Assembly: GCA_012295275.1 (NCBI GenBank)
Contig: CM022673.1
Span: 30,000,473-30,064,472 of the forward strand
DNA from: Chrysomallon squamiferum
Taxonomy: Eukaryota; Mollusca; Gastropoda; Neomphalida; Peltospiridae
Length of the DNA: 64,000 nt
Direction of reading: 5' to 3'
The notes beneath the pieces were generated by a model, which did no database searches, had not been told where the DNA came from, and saw nothing but the letters and a program-made list of their open reading frames with translations. The number at the start of each line of letters is the position of its first letter. Position 1 is the stretch's first letter. This document shows, one piece after another, positions 51,195-62,999 of the stretch. Both the position numbers and the translations under genes were made by a program.

Positions 51195-51545
51195 AAATGT
51201 AAGATAATAGACACACACATACATATACACACACATACATATACACACACATACATATACACACACACACATATACACACACAATACACACACAAACAGA
51301 CATGCACTCACAGACATACAGATACACACATACACACAAACACACACTCATATATATGCAGCTACACACACTTATACATACACACACATACATATGTTTT
51401 CAAATATACACGTTTTCAAATATACACACATACACACACATTACACACACAAACATACATACACATATACATGCACATAAATGCATGCATAAATACATGC
51501 ATAAATGCATATATACATACATACATACATACATATGTACATACA
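51195..51545. repeat. Imperfect CA/CATA/TACA tandem repeats
   Basis: Contains ACACACATACATATAC units repeated three times at 51211-51260, then looser CA and ATACATAC repeats. Confidence 0.85.
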
Positions 51546-51969
51546 TTCAGTGCATTTTGTGTAATAGAATATTTATGGATATAATTCAGTGTTAATCTAC
51601 ATTTGTGTTTTCAATTATGCTAAAATATTTGATAATTTATAGTTTTGCAATGTTAATATGTAATTGTTTACAGTTCATCCGATATAAAATAAAATACAAA
51701 ACAATAATAAAAATCAATATTAATAAACTCTTGAAAATGCAATATACAAAGTTCTAGATTTAGATTAAAGATTATTTAAAAAAGATACAGTTATAACAAC
51801 AGCGACAAATAATAAAAATAATATTTAGACAGTGATAAAGATAGGACAAATAACAACAGCGACAGTCACAACAACAGGATCAGAATAATGTTTGTATAAC
51901 AATGGCGTTATCAGTAATTAGACATGTAATGTATAGTGAAACAAGTAACAGTGACAACAAAAACAAACT

Positions 51970-52209
51970 GTAATAATAATGTTAATAATAATAATAATAA
52001 TATTAATAGTAGTATTAGTATTAGTATTAGTATTATTATTAGTATTAGTAGTAATAGTAGTAGTAACAGAAGTAATAGTAAGTAGAAGGAGAAGACAAAG
52101 AAGAAAGAAAAACACAATAACACAACTCCAACCAAAATTAAAAAAAAATATGAAAAAGGGTTTCAAATATAAGTTCCAGATTGAAAACAACAACAACAAC
52201 AACAACAAC

Positions 52210-52251
<42 letters not shown>

Positions 52252-52349
52252 TAATAACAATAATAATAAAAAAAATAATAATAATAATAATTTTAAAAAA
52301 AAGTAATAATAATAACAACAACAACAAAACAACAACAAAAACAACAAAA

Positions 52350-52425
<76 letters not shown>

Positions 52426-52440
52426 AATAATAATAATAAT
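51970..52440. repeat. Cluster of AAT, AGT, AAC and CA microsatellites
   Basis: (AGT/ATT)n at 51980-52080, (AAC)n at 52187-52210, (CA)n at 52211-52249 and a long (AAC)n at about 52350-52425. Confidence 0.9.
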
Positions 52441-52689
52441 AAAAAGACAAAAAGAAAAAATACATACAGAAAACCAAAACAATAAAACTGGTAAGTGGTA
52501 GCTTTCAACGATCCAGACTCACCTGAAGCAATCGATGAAAAGCTGATAACAACAAGCTAATGGAAAATATAAAAGGAGATTGCCGATTCTGATAACCATT
52601 CTTTATAAATAAAAGATTTATAAATGTACAGATAATTACGAATAGGCCTCCAATGTAATTTTAAAAACTACAGTTTATTAAACTAAACG

Positions 52690-52726
52690 TGTGTGTGTGT
52701 GTTTGTGTGAGAGTGAGAGTGTGTGT

Positions 52727-52757
<31 letters not shown>

Positions 52758-52758
52758 A
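52690..52758. repeat. (GT)n microsatellite
   Basis: GT repeats with short GAGA interruptions. Confidence 0.9.
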
Positions 52759-52899
52759 GAGTGAAAGTGAGAGAGATTGTTAGAGGCTGATAGATGTACA
52801 CACAGAGACAAAGTGTCTGTGTGATAAGGATAAGAAACAGGTAGAAAGAGGACGCGAGTGATGCGTCGATCATGACAGAAAGAAGTAGTGCTGTTATCA

Positions 52900-53070
52900 G
52901 TGTGATGTATGGCTAATAGCTACGCGGTTACGCTTGGTAATTTGCGCGACAGGGAGCCACAAACTAAACGCGTACGTCGCCCAGCGATCCGGCGTTTTGA
53001 CAGCACCCGAAGCGGCAACAGCTTGTCGCAGGCTTCAAAAGAACCGTTACCTGTAGTTTATAATTATATC
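52900..53070. promoter_or_regulatory. Small CpG-rich block
   Basis: CpG-bearing words (TACGCGGTTACGC, AACGCGTACGTCGCC, CGATCCGGCG) in otherwise AT-rich DNA. An 87-residue frame begins here at 52909, but runs into AT-rich DNA and resembles nothing known. Regulatory island or chance. Confidence 0.2.
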
Positions 53071-53989
53071 GATCGATTTTTATTGTGCTGTTTGAACCAT
53101 AACGGGATCAAAACTCCATTAGCATTTTCTTACATATTTCAAGGTTTAGAAGAAAAAAAAATTCCAATTTGAATTCTTTGTTTTCTTGTTTAAAAAGCAA
53201 TGAAATGTGAAATCTGAAACCAGTTTTTTTTTTAATGTGTTGAATTTTAATTTCCTAAAGCACTTTAAAATGATGCTATAATAACCTCTATACTGTATAG
53301 TTCATGTTTAATTTTGTTTTTATTTATTTATTTTTGAGTTAAAAAAGTTAACAGTATCCTTGTTTAGAAATAAACCTTAGGATAACAGATTTATAGAGTT
53401 TCTTTTTTAAAAAGGAAGAAAAATAGATAAAAAGCAAACAATGTAAAACAAAACAAAACTCAACAAAACAGCAGCCAAAAAACAACAAAACCCCCCCAAC
53501 AAACAACAAACAAAACAAAACAATAATAAAAATGAAACAAGCAGACAAACAAACAAAAAACAACAACAAAGAAATCGGCGTTAAATTAAAACATGGACTT
53601 TATAGCCAGTGTTTGAAACACCAGTCATGTTTGTGCAAATGTGTATGTTTTCTTATGTGTTATGTATGTATTGTGTATGAATGTAGGTGTGTGTGTGTCC
53701 GTGTGTGTCTGTACTGATATATAGAAACGAATGTAAGTATATAAAACTATTAATATTAGCGCTTATTAACATAAGTTTGCACAACGATGTCATAGGAGAG
53801 GATATCCATATGAGATCAGCTCTTTTATATCAACCCTACAGTAGATAGTTCATGCCAAAAAATACGAAATAAAGATGAAGAAAAATAACTAACTAACTAA
53901 ATTAGAAAATAAGTAAGTAAATAAACGTCTATTAAAAAAAGAAGGAAAAAACAACAACAGAAGATTATAATGCTTGCTGCTTTTGGTTT

Positions 53990-54318
53990 CGTTACTGTTA
54001 TTATTATTATTATTGTTGTTGTTTTTAATACTGATATTATTATTGTTGTTTTTAATACTGATATTATTATTATTATTGTTGTTTTAATACTATTATTATT
54101 ATTATTGTTGTTGTTGTTTTTAATACTGATATTATTACTACTGTTGCTGGTTTTGATTTTGATATTATATTAATTTTATTATTTTTGAGTTAATTATTAT
54201 ATTGTTGTTGTTATTCTTGTTTTTCATGCTGTTTTATTATTATTTGTATTATTGCTATTGTCGATCATATTGTTGTTATTGTTATATTATTTTTATTGTT
54301 AATATTATGATTATGATT

Positions 54319-54349
<31 letters not shown>

Positions 54350-54600
54350 TATAATTAGTATAGTCGTCGTTGTTGTTGGGATGTTGTTTTTAATTGTAGC
54401 TTTTGTTGTTGTTATTGATATTAATATTATAGCTATTGTTACTTTTGCTGTAATAATAATAACAATAACAATAATAAAAGTTACTATTATTACTATTATT
54501 ATTATTATTATTATTTTTACTATTATTATTAACATTATTATTAGTAATAGTTGAAGTAGTAGTAGTAGTTGTATTTGTTGTAGTAGTAGTAGTAGGACAT
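53990..54600. repeat. ATT/GTT/AGT trinucleotide-rich DNA
   Basis: Includes a repeated unit, TTGTTTTTAATACTGATATT, at about 54014-54125 (three to four copies). ATT and AGT runs follow. Confidence 0.85.
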
Positions 54601-54619
54601 TTTTTCTGTTCTGTCTGTA

Positions 54620-55057
54620 GGAATTACATCTAAATGAAATGGCGCTGTGCTAATACAAAACAGGGAACGCTCTGTGATTATCTGTGTGGTCCTTTAAGCA
54701 ATATGCCGCATAACGAGATTAGAAATGTTCTGAGCACGTCATTAAAAACTAGTTTCTCTCCTGCCCGCCCCCCCGTGTCTCCTTTGTCTGTCTCAGGCTG
54801 CTCCATTCCTCCTTTACTTACTTTTTACGCAATCAAAGTTTATTGCAGAGAAAGTTCTAAATTTCTGATGCATGTAAAATTTCGCTTTGATAACGCACCT
54901 TTCTTTTCCTTTGTATTGAAAAGTTCCGACAATGTTAGTAAATTATACAGTGCTGGTTATTAATTGGTTGAATCATGGTGTTCATTACAAAATAATGGTT
55001 GCACGCGCAGTCTGGGTCGAAGATAAACGCCTCATACAAGATTAAATTTCCTGACTC

Positions 55058-55089
<32 letters not shown>

Positions 55090-55570
55090 CTCTGCTCTTC
55101 ACTCTTCTGAAAGATCAGTCAAAAGTCGATTTGTCACAACCGTAAGATCTCAAACGTTACGCCAGTTACCGTCAAATTAGCAAACTCCCCAGTACCAGTG
55201 TCTTTATTAAGCGCTTAAATCAACCCCATTCCTTTAGATGTGCAGCGTTCATTAAGCATTTAATTTAGTCTTAATTCACTCAATCAATATTCTCTGTATT
55301 TGTACATTGTGCCGGCTGCCACACGATTGATTTGTAACATATTGCGTCCTCATTAATATTAATGAGGTTGGCGGTTTGTTCGGTGCGCTGATGGTCGACG
55401 TGTTGCGGTGACAACGAAACCGGTTCCCCGTTATTTATTGCAGAGCCGGTTATTTATTCCTAGTCCCGTTATTTCGCTCAAGTCCTTTTATTTATTTTTC
55501 ACCTTGTCACTAATCATTTACGTGTAATTAGATGCGTATCGCTAACTGCTGAGTGTAGAATAAAATTTAC
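54620..55570. promoter_or_regulatory. Longest complex non-coding block between the bHLH genes; carries a homeodomain-type palindrome
   Basis: Nearly 1 kb of repeat-poor DNA, broken only by a poly-T run (55058-55089). At 55348-55367 is the perfect palindrome CCTCATTAATATTAATGAGG with two opposed TAAT cores. TAAT/ATTA words are frequent elsewhere (TTAATTCAC, CTAATCATTTACGTGTAATTAG). It lies about 5 kb downstream of bHLH-2 and 9 kb upstream of bHLH-1. Best enhancer candidate in the window by appearance; function is not shown. Confidence 0.4.
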
Positions 55571-55807
55571 GACTGCGAATGTTATAATAATACTGGGCGG
55601 AACTTATTCCGCGTTTTGAATTGTTTGTGTTTAGTTTTAGATTTTAGATATTAAACTTTGCCTGAATCGTAATTAGTACAGTAAGACATATATATTTAAT
55701 GTAAAGTTAACTTAGGTATATACGGACGTATTTATGTATAAACCCAAATGAATACCGATTGTTTAGTAAATAAAATATAATTCAAATATCCTTCAAAAAT
55801 ATTATTT

Positions 55808-55882
55808 AAAAAAAAAAAAAAAATAAATAGAAAAAAAAAAAAAAAAAAAAAAATATATTCTGCATGCTTTTGATAATAATAA

Positions 55883-55921
<39 letters not shown>
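55808..55921. repeat. Cluster of poly-A runs
   Basis: Three A runs of 13-34 bases with AAATA and AAT interruptions. Confidence 0.9.
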
Positions 55922-55924
<3 letters not shown>

Positions 55925-57299
55925 TACATCGTTTTTACGCAGACATTAATTTTTGCGTTGGTATGGGAAACTCCGCCCGATCAAATCAGGGAGGAATAAC
56001 ATCATGACAGAAAACCAGGTTGTAAAATACAACACCACCACCACCACCACCACCACCATCAACAACAACAACAACAACAAAGGCAACAACAAAACCAAAA
56101 AGACACAAACTGTTAAAAAATATGATATTTAAATTTACAATTCAGCTGCTGCTCCTGCTACAACTACTATTATTAATAGTACTAGTTACAACGACTATTG
56201 TTATTATTACTGTTACTGTTACCACGGTTACTGCTACCATACTACTGCCGTTGCTAAGACCAAGGCGTAGCTAGGAGGGGAACAGTGGTTAGACTTCTCG
56301 CTAAGAACACATTCTTAAAAACTGGCGCCTTTTCAACAATAATTAAGCTCGGGTTCACTTATGTAATAAAAAACGTGTCCTATTATTTCTTATTTAATTT
56401 ATTAAATTTTATTTTATTTTAATTTTTTTTAGACGAAAACTCTAGACTGTTGTAGTTGCATCATATATTTTACATCTTGCTTCGTTTTGCTTTCATTTCA
56501 AGATTAAAATAATTAAATAAAACCCTTTGTTTTTATTATGCCTCTTCTTTTTTAAATTGAAAATAACCCCTAAACAATAACAACCATAACAATAAAATAT
56601 CAACAAACAATAACAACAACAAAAACAAAAACAACAACAACAAACAAACAACAAAACAAACCAAAACTACAACAGCAAACAAGCAAGATAATGAACAGAA
56701 ATGGAAAACTAAAACTACTAAAACCATTAAATTAGTGTTTACACAACACTGTTCAGCTGAAATCGATTAAACAGGGTATAACGTGTGTACATCATGAGTC
56801 AGTTTGTCTCGTTTTCAGAATAGACCGGTCCACGTATGCATACTGTAATTATTATTATTATATAATTTTTGTTGTTGTTATTGTTATTATTATTTAAAAT
56901 ATTGTTACTGTCGCTCTTTTACTACCAATAATACTAATACTACTTCTACTACTACTACTACTACTATGAATTTATTATTACTGTGAAATATCTGTATATG
57001 TATATGTATGTATGAATATATGTATATAACTACGTTGGCATGCATGCATGAATGTATGTATGAATAATGTATGTCTTTTGTATTAGTGTGTTCTGATGTG
57101 TATATGTGTGTTTGTGTGTGTGTGTTTAAGTATGTATGTGTTTATATGCACACCAACCCCACCCCATACACACATATTATTACCTTGAATACTTCATTTC
57201 GTTTTTTATGAATGCCTATAACATAAAGTACATAAATTAAATTTGTATTTCAGTCTGTGTGGATTCTGTCAGAAACTACTCAAATAATGCATGTGTTCG

Positions 57300-57321
57300 C
57301 GTATATATATATATATGTATG

Positions 57322-57360
<39 letters not shown>

Positions 57361-57377
57361 ATGTATGTATGTATATG

Positions 57378-57408
<31 letters not shown>

Positions 57409-57560
57409 ATGTATGTATATGTATATATGTATGTATGTATATGTATATGTATATATGTATGTATGTATATGTATATATATATGTATGTATATGTATATAT
57501 GTATATGTATATATATATATATGTATGTATATATATATATGTGTGTGTGTGTGTGTATAG
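57300..57560. repeat. (TATG)n/(TATATG)n compound array
   Basis: About 260 bases built only from TATG, TATATG and TA units, with longer blocks such as GTATGTATGTATATGTAT recurring several times. YIYICMY-type open frames on both strands are artefacts. Confidence 0.95.
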
Positions 57561-57724
57561 ATGTATAATTAATATTTGTATGCATGTATGTATATATGTA
57601 TGTGCAGTTGTATGTGTGAATGGGTATATATATTTATATGTGTACAGTATAGTGTATCTGGAATTTAATATACTGGGGATGAATAAAGTAGGTAAACAAG
57701 GTCGTTTATTTAATTATATATATG

Positions 57725-57885
57725 TGAGTGTCTGTGTGTATGTGTTTTTGTGTTTAGTGTGTGTGTGTGTGTATGTGTGTGTCTGTGTGTATGTGTTTTT
57801 GTGTTTAGTGTGTGTGTGTATGAGTATATGTGTGTGTGTCTGTGTGTACGTGTTTTTGTGTTTAGTGTGTGTGTGTGTGTGTGTT
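57725..57885. repeat. Threefold tandem repeat of a GT-rich unit of 51-57 bp
   Basis: TGTTTTTGTGTTTAGTGTGT begins at 57743, 57794 and 57851, each preceded by GTGTCTGTGTGTATG or a close variant. Confidence 0.85.
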
Positions 57886-57904
57886 TTAGTTTTAAGACTT
57901 TGAA

Positions 57905-59870
57905 TTAAACTTTAACCGCGGAGTGCATTTTAAACTCTGGTGCATAATTTCCACCATTTGATATATGTAATCTATGAATTTATCAAAAGTTTGACTTTTG
58001 TTTTTCTTTCATAAACGTGTCGACATGCGAAACTGTATTTATCTTTTCTATTTTTAAACTGTCATGTCTGTGTATCTACATTACGGAAGTGTTGACTAAA
58101 ACAAGACTTAAGAAAAGAATACATTTCTTTTGTTTAGTCTTGTTCACAAAGGTTACTTTTGAAATGATCGTCTTGCGTATGGGTTTCCGCAGTAAACGTA
58201 TGCTCTCAACAGTAATTTTATACCCTGCATGTTATTAAGATTTACTGGTGCTTTGTTCTGATGACATCTGTTGTTTTAACCCTCTTGACTCATGCCCGAT
58301 AAGAATATACTTAGAAATTAATATTAACACCACGAAATAAATATTTTGCATTAACTATATTTAGATTTGGAAATTACTTCATCTACTGTAGTGGAACTTT
58401 TACTACTACTACTAAAGTCACTTTACATTTACTTCATCTACTACTTCTGTTACTGCAAATACTACAGCTACTACTATTACTATTACAACTATTACTACTA
58501 CTACTGCTACTATTATTACTATTACAACTATTACTACTACTAGTGCTACTGCTACTGGTGTTATCTCTGTCGGTTTTGTTGTGGCTGCTACTACGATATC
58601 ATGCTACAATTACAACTGCAGCTGCCACTATTACTGTTAAACGTACTACTGCGTTGATTATGTCTATGACTCCGAGCCTTACCTCGAACACTAGAATTAT
58701 ATAATTATCACAACAACCATAATAATAATAATAGTAATATTAATAATAATAATAATAGTATTAGTATTAGTTGTAGTAGTAGTAGTAACATTAGTATTAA
58801 TATTAGTAGTCGTAGTAACAGCAGAAGCGTTAATAATAAACAAATTAAAAGAAATATGAGTAAATAGTATAAATAAATAAGTAAGTAAGTAAGTAAATAA
58901 ATAAGTAGATAAATAAATAGATAATAAAATTATCATCATCACCATCATTATTATTGTTGTTGTTGTTGTTATTATTATTATTATAACTAACCACGGGTTT
59001 TCATCAAACTATAAACGCTAAAAAAATAAACAATATTTTTGTTTTTTCTTTATTATTAAGTTATTATTTTTAAAAGTTTTCTTCTGAAAATAAAGCCTTT
59101 TTCAAAATACTAATGCTATTGAAGTTTTAAGGTTACCGTTCTAAGTTACTTATTTTAAAAGATAGTAATATATTTTTTCATGTAAAATAGATTTCTTAAT
59201 ATTTTCTAGCAGTTTTAATAATATTATTATCATCAAAAATAACAAATTTAGTTTTTGTTTTATAAATTATTTTCTATGATTTTCAAAAAATATTCATATT
59301 AACAGTTTCTTAAAATTGTATTTCTATTCTGGTAAGTATTAAAAAAATCAAAATATATAATTTTGTAGACTTTTATAAAATTTAATGGAAGTCTAAAGAT
59401 TCATCTTGAAATTTAGTATTAAAATCTACAGCATATATTATTAATTAGAAACCAGTATCATGATTTCGTATTTGTATGGTTTCTTTACGAATGATGCAAA
59501 TGTATTTAAGATATCATAAAATGAAATAATTGTAATAGTATTTCAAATTCTGAGTATTTTATAACTGTTAGATAATTAAGCACATAAATAGTTAAATACC
59601 TAACTAAGATTTTTTGTTAAAAAAGTAAATAAATATAGGTAAAAAAAATATATGTTAGATTAAAATAAAGTAATAGCAATAACTGTAAGAAACAATAATA
59701 AATAGTAAAAATAACAAGAACAGTGTAGTCTTTGTTACAGTAGTAATAATTACAGTGGCAATAGTAGTAGTAGTAATAGTAGTAGTAGTAGTAGTGGTAA
59801 TAGTACTAGTGACAATTAGAGTAGAAGTAGTAGTTGTACTATTGGAAATAACAGAGTGACTGTCACAATA
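57905..59870. other. Intergenic DNA, AT-rich with ACT/AGT runs
   Basis: ACT-type trinucleotide DNA at 58400-58540 and AGT/AAT type at 58720-58830 and 59755-59840. The rest is AT-rich without a recognisable gene. Confidence 0.6.
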
Positions 59871-59875
59871 TTTGA

Positions 59876-59953
<78 letters not shown>
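59876..59953. repeat. (AAT)n microsatellite
   Basis: About 25 units. Confidence 0.97.
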
Positions 59954-60048
59954 TTTCAAGTGGTATTAATTTTCATATTAGCACTAGAACAATAACAAAA
60001 AATAAAAATAAAAATAAAAATAAAAATAAAAAACAAAAGCAAAAAATA

Positions 60049-60374
60049 CCTTCGTCAATGTAAGCTAAAACTATATCGTCCGTTTTGATCAGTACACTTT
60101 ACAACAACAACAATAATAACAAAATTTAAATCTCAATTACTAAATAATAGAAAAATAAATTACCAAATGTTAATAATAATACTAATAAAATACTAATGAT
60201 AAAGTGGTACTAAGAGCAGTAATTGTATTAATTAGCAACAAATAAAATTAAATCACCATGATTTTCAATACCCATTTTAATGAACAGAATTAGAAAACAT
60301 TCTAAAAGAATTAGGTTTTCCAAACCTTCGTCAGATTAACCTAAAACTATATTGTCCGTTTTGATAGTACAATT

Positions 60375-60380
<6 letters not shown>
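60049..60380. repeat. Diverged direct duplication 3' of bHLH-2
   Basis: CCTTCGTCAATGTAAGC, then TAAAACTATATCGTCCGTTT at 60049-60090 recurs at 60325-60363 as CCTTCGTCAGATTAACC, then TAAAACTATATTGTCCGTTT. The offset is about 276 bases, and both copies are followed by AAC/AAT repeats. Confidence 0.75.
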
Positions 60381-60408
<28 letters not shown>

Positions 60409-60488
60409 TAAATGAAATAATAATTAAAATAAGTTAGAAAATAACAGAAATATAAATTAACAACAATTAAAAGAAAAAAGAAGAAAAG

Positions 60489-60524
<36 letters not shown>

Positions 60525-60574
60525 TCACCAAAAATTAATTACTTGTTACTCAGTTTCAAATTTAAATACATTTT

Positions 60575-61369
60575 TTATTTTTCGTAATCATTCTCGCTCT
60601 CACTGACTGGACTGTATTTCCCGTTCGCGGTTATTAATGAGCACATTTCCTTTTCCGGGATTCCGTTTTGCTCGTAGCCAACACAGACTGGATTATTTAA
60701 ACCGTGAATATTTCGTTCCAGTTCAGTAGACGCATAGAGTTTCACATTAACGTCATCTGGGTCTTTCCCCTTTATTATTTCCGTCATGAATGTAATATAT
60801 CCTATTGCAAGTCGAAGGGTTTCGATTCTTGATAAACGTTTTTCATATGCAAACGTTGGAATACGTCGACGTAAGGCGTCGAAAGCTTGATTCAGATTTA
60901 GCATTCGACGTCGCTCTCTGACGTTGGCGGCACGACGCTGCGAAACGCTGGGTAGACGACGTTTACGTGGTTTAAGGTCGCCGTTTTCGTCATATTTGTA
61001 GCAATAACTCGCAGAATTTTCCGCCGGCGAGACATAACCAGAATGTCCGTTGACAGTGTTGTAAGCTGCGAAGTAATATTGATGTTGATTATCTATTTGA
61101 AGGCCGTAACCATTGCTGTTGTAAACACCTTCATCGCGGGTTGCGGCATTGTGTTCGTTAAGCTGGCCATCGCAGACGGTGTCTTTTTGAGGAAAGGTGA
61201 CGTCGTTGGTTGTCGGAATCATTGTCGGCGATGCAGAAAACGGTTTCACTGAATCTGGTAAAGGACACAACTGATGGCAGGTAGTGGGGTTCCCGTAGTC
61301 AGACGCTGTCAAAGACGTAGAGCGCTGATTGAAATAACTCATATTATAACGCCGGCTTCCCAAGAACAT
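60575..61369 (-). CDS. Fer3-like: bHLH transcription factor, Fer3/Nato3 (FERD3L) type, paralogue 2
   Basis: Intact single-exon gene: 264 residues from the ATG at 61367-61369, or 255 from the ATG at 61340-61342. The bHLH is at residues about 144-200 of the longer form: basic [12 protein letters not shown], helix 1 [15 protein letters not shown], loop TFAYEKR, helix 2 [20 protein letters not shown]. This is very close to the Fer3/Nato3 consensus ([18 protein letters not shown]), closer than paralogue 1. The N-terminus is Asn/Tyr/Ser-rich. After the domain, [12 protein letters not shown] parallels [12 protein letters not shown] of paralogue 1, and the C-terminus ends SESENDYEK. Such factors bind E-boxes as dimers with E-proteins in the nucleus and specify neural cell types. 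The frame extends 9 codons upstream only from TTG. A short upstream frame overlaps the first ATG. The sequence around the stop codon contains AATAAA, too early to be the poly-A signal. Confidence 0.94.
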   Translation of the reverse strand: MFLGSRRYNMSYFNQRSTSLTASDYGNPTTCHQLCPLPDSVKPFSASPTMIPTTNDVTFPQKDTVCDGQLNEHNAATRDEGVYNSNGYGLQIDNQHQYYFAAYNTVNGHSGYVSPAENSASYCYKYDENGDLKPRKRRLPSVSQRRAANVRERRRMLNLNQAFDALRRRIPTFAYEKRLSRIETLRLAIGYITFMTEIIKGKDPDDVNVKLYASTELERNIHGLNNPVCVGYEQNGIPEKEMCSLITANGKYSPVSESENDYEK

Positions 61370-61391
61370 TGTTTCCCAACCTGCTTTCCAT
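61344..61391 (-). promoter_or_regulatory. Upstream ORF overlapping the start of bHLH-2
   Basis: ATG at 61389-61391 opens a 15-codon frame ([15 protein letters not shown]) out of frame with the gene. It covers the first in-frame ATG (61367-61369) and stops with TAA at 61344-61346, one base before the second in-frame ATG (61340-61342). The arrangement would favour re-initiation at the second ATG if the transcript includes this stretch. Confidence 0.5.
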
Positions 61392-61399
61392 TTCAAGAA

Positions 61400-61720
61400 T
61401 TAAATCGTTAATAAAGCCGTCAGAATGTGTTCATTTGGCCATCAGAATTCGCTCTCCGAAATCTCTCCAACTGTCATTAGAAAACAATCTCCGTCAAGAT
61501 ATTGGCTTCCTTGATTTAGGGAAGAGCGCTGAGGGGAAATTTAATTGAAATCGTTTTGCTTTGAGAACAGAACTGTGTAAAGATTATTGGCGAAACAGGC
61601 GAAGCAAAATTAACTTCTCATTTGGTTAAATAACAGTTCCAGAGAATCAAATTAAGGCGACAAAAGAATATTCCACGGGCAGTCTTGTAACGTTAAGATT
61701 TTAAAATCGTTTAGAAGGAA
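61400..61720. promoter_or_regulatory. Immediate upstream region of bHLH-2
   Basis: Complex, repeat-free DNA directly 5' of the gene, with CAATCTCCG and GATTATTGGCG words. No TATA box at a clear position. Promoter by location only. Confidence 0.35.
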
Positions 61721-62479
61721 CTCTTGTTTGCAAACTTTTGTTGTTATTGTAGTTTTGATTTTGTAAAAAAGGTGGTTACGGGTTGGAAGAATAACTTACT
61801 TGATTGTTGGTTTTACAGAAAAACAACGTGGTTGGTGTTGTCTTGCTTGGTTAGAAAAACGTCTTGTACAAGCACGAGAAACTTTGTCGGAAAGTTGGGG
61901 TTATTTGGCGAATGTCGTGCTCCAGAACCAATACTGCATTAGTAAAAATGTTTATATGTATATGCAAAAGCTGCTTCCCAGTGAATTTATGGTTTATACG
62001 ATGCAGCCAACGTTAAATAAACGACAGTTCATCTACGTAGTGGGGTAACAGGCGTTAAGCTGTTGCCGGTTAACTCGAAATTCTAGATGTAAAATGTCGG
62101 CGACAGCTTGGTGACAGATAATATTCCGATTTTAAAAATTTTAAAATTAATTTCAAATGGAAAAGAATGTGTATGAAAATGCAAATCTAAAAATAAAAAA
62201 TATTACTGTCACAAAATTCTGGTTTAATGTGTAGTTGCGTAACACTTGTAACGTGATACTGAACGATGACGAAATTATTATCATACATCCATGAATATAC
62301 ACATACGTATAAACACCCTAACTTACATCATAAATATACATATACATATAAGATGTTGAATGTGTATGTTTATGTTATATGTTTACCAGTATGTATGTAT
62401 AAATATATAAATATGTGCATACATACATACACAATGTACAGTGTGTTATGAACACAAAACTAAATGCATATTATAACTT

Positions 62480-62480
<1 letters not shown>

Positions 62481-62561
<81 letters not shown>
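62481..62561. repeat. (CT)n microsatellite
   Basis: About 40 uninterrupted units, 1.1 kb upstream of bHLH-2. Confidence 0.98.
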
Positions 62562-62562
<1 letters not shown>

Positions 62563-62924
62563 AAAATTTTGCTAGCGTTTTACTTTAAGCTAATGTAAGA
62601 ACTAATCTGGGGAATGGCAACAACCTTGAGATTGTAAATATAAACCACAAAGGTAAACGCAATACCAGAAACAATAATCACAACATTACTAAATAACGTA
62701 GTCTCATACAAATTCTGACATGACACGTAACTGTGCATGTTGTTACTAACAATATTAGAAATATCTAATCCAACGTTGGCCACGTTTAGGGAATGTTTAT
62801 CTATAAAAGTCTTTTCACCACCGATCATAACATTAACTGGAGTGGATCTGATGGATGAAAATGTGGTTAGGAACCATGTAACGCAGTTTTCTCAGTGACA
62901 TGATAAAAGCTGCACGTAAATTAA

Positions 62925-62939
62925 CACCTGTACCAGGTG
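62925..62939. promoter_or_regulatory. Paired inverted E-boxes CACCTG-TAC-CAGGTG
   Basis: Perfect 6+3+6 inverted repeat, 1.56 kb upstream of the bHLH-2 ATG. CACCTG/CAGGTG is the E-box core favoured by Ptf1a-class and E-protein dimers, so auto- or cross-regulation by the two bHLH genes is possible (inference). Confidence 0.4.
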
Positions 62940-62999
62940 CTCAGTACAAACTCACAGATCGTCTAGAAATGAAAGAAGAAATATTTTATTAACCCAAAA

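Noticed and set aside
52909-53172. 87-residue plus-strand frame in a CpG-rich patch
   Set aside because: The second half runs into AT-rich DNA with ordinary composition. No domain, neighbour or splice support.
57257-57903. Frames of 103-214 residues rich in Y, I, V, C and M
   Set aside because: Products of TATG and GT repeats; open on both strands at once.
60575-61396. A 273-residue start for bHLH-2
   Set aside because: The longer frame begins at TTG. In-frame ATGs are at 61367-61369 and 61340-61342.
62580-62828. 82-residue minus-strand frame with one hydrophobic segment (VVIIVSGIAFTFVVYIY)
   Set aside because: The open frame extends about 30 codons further upstream without ATG, but there are no clear splice signals and no family is recognised. 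In AT-rich DNA such a frame can be chance. RNA-seq would settle it.
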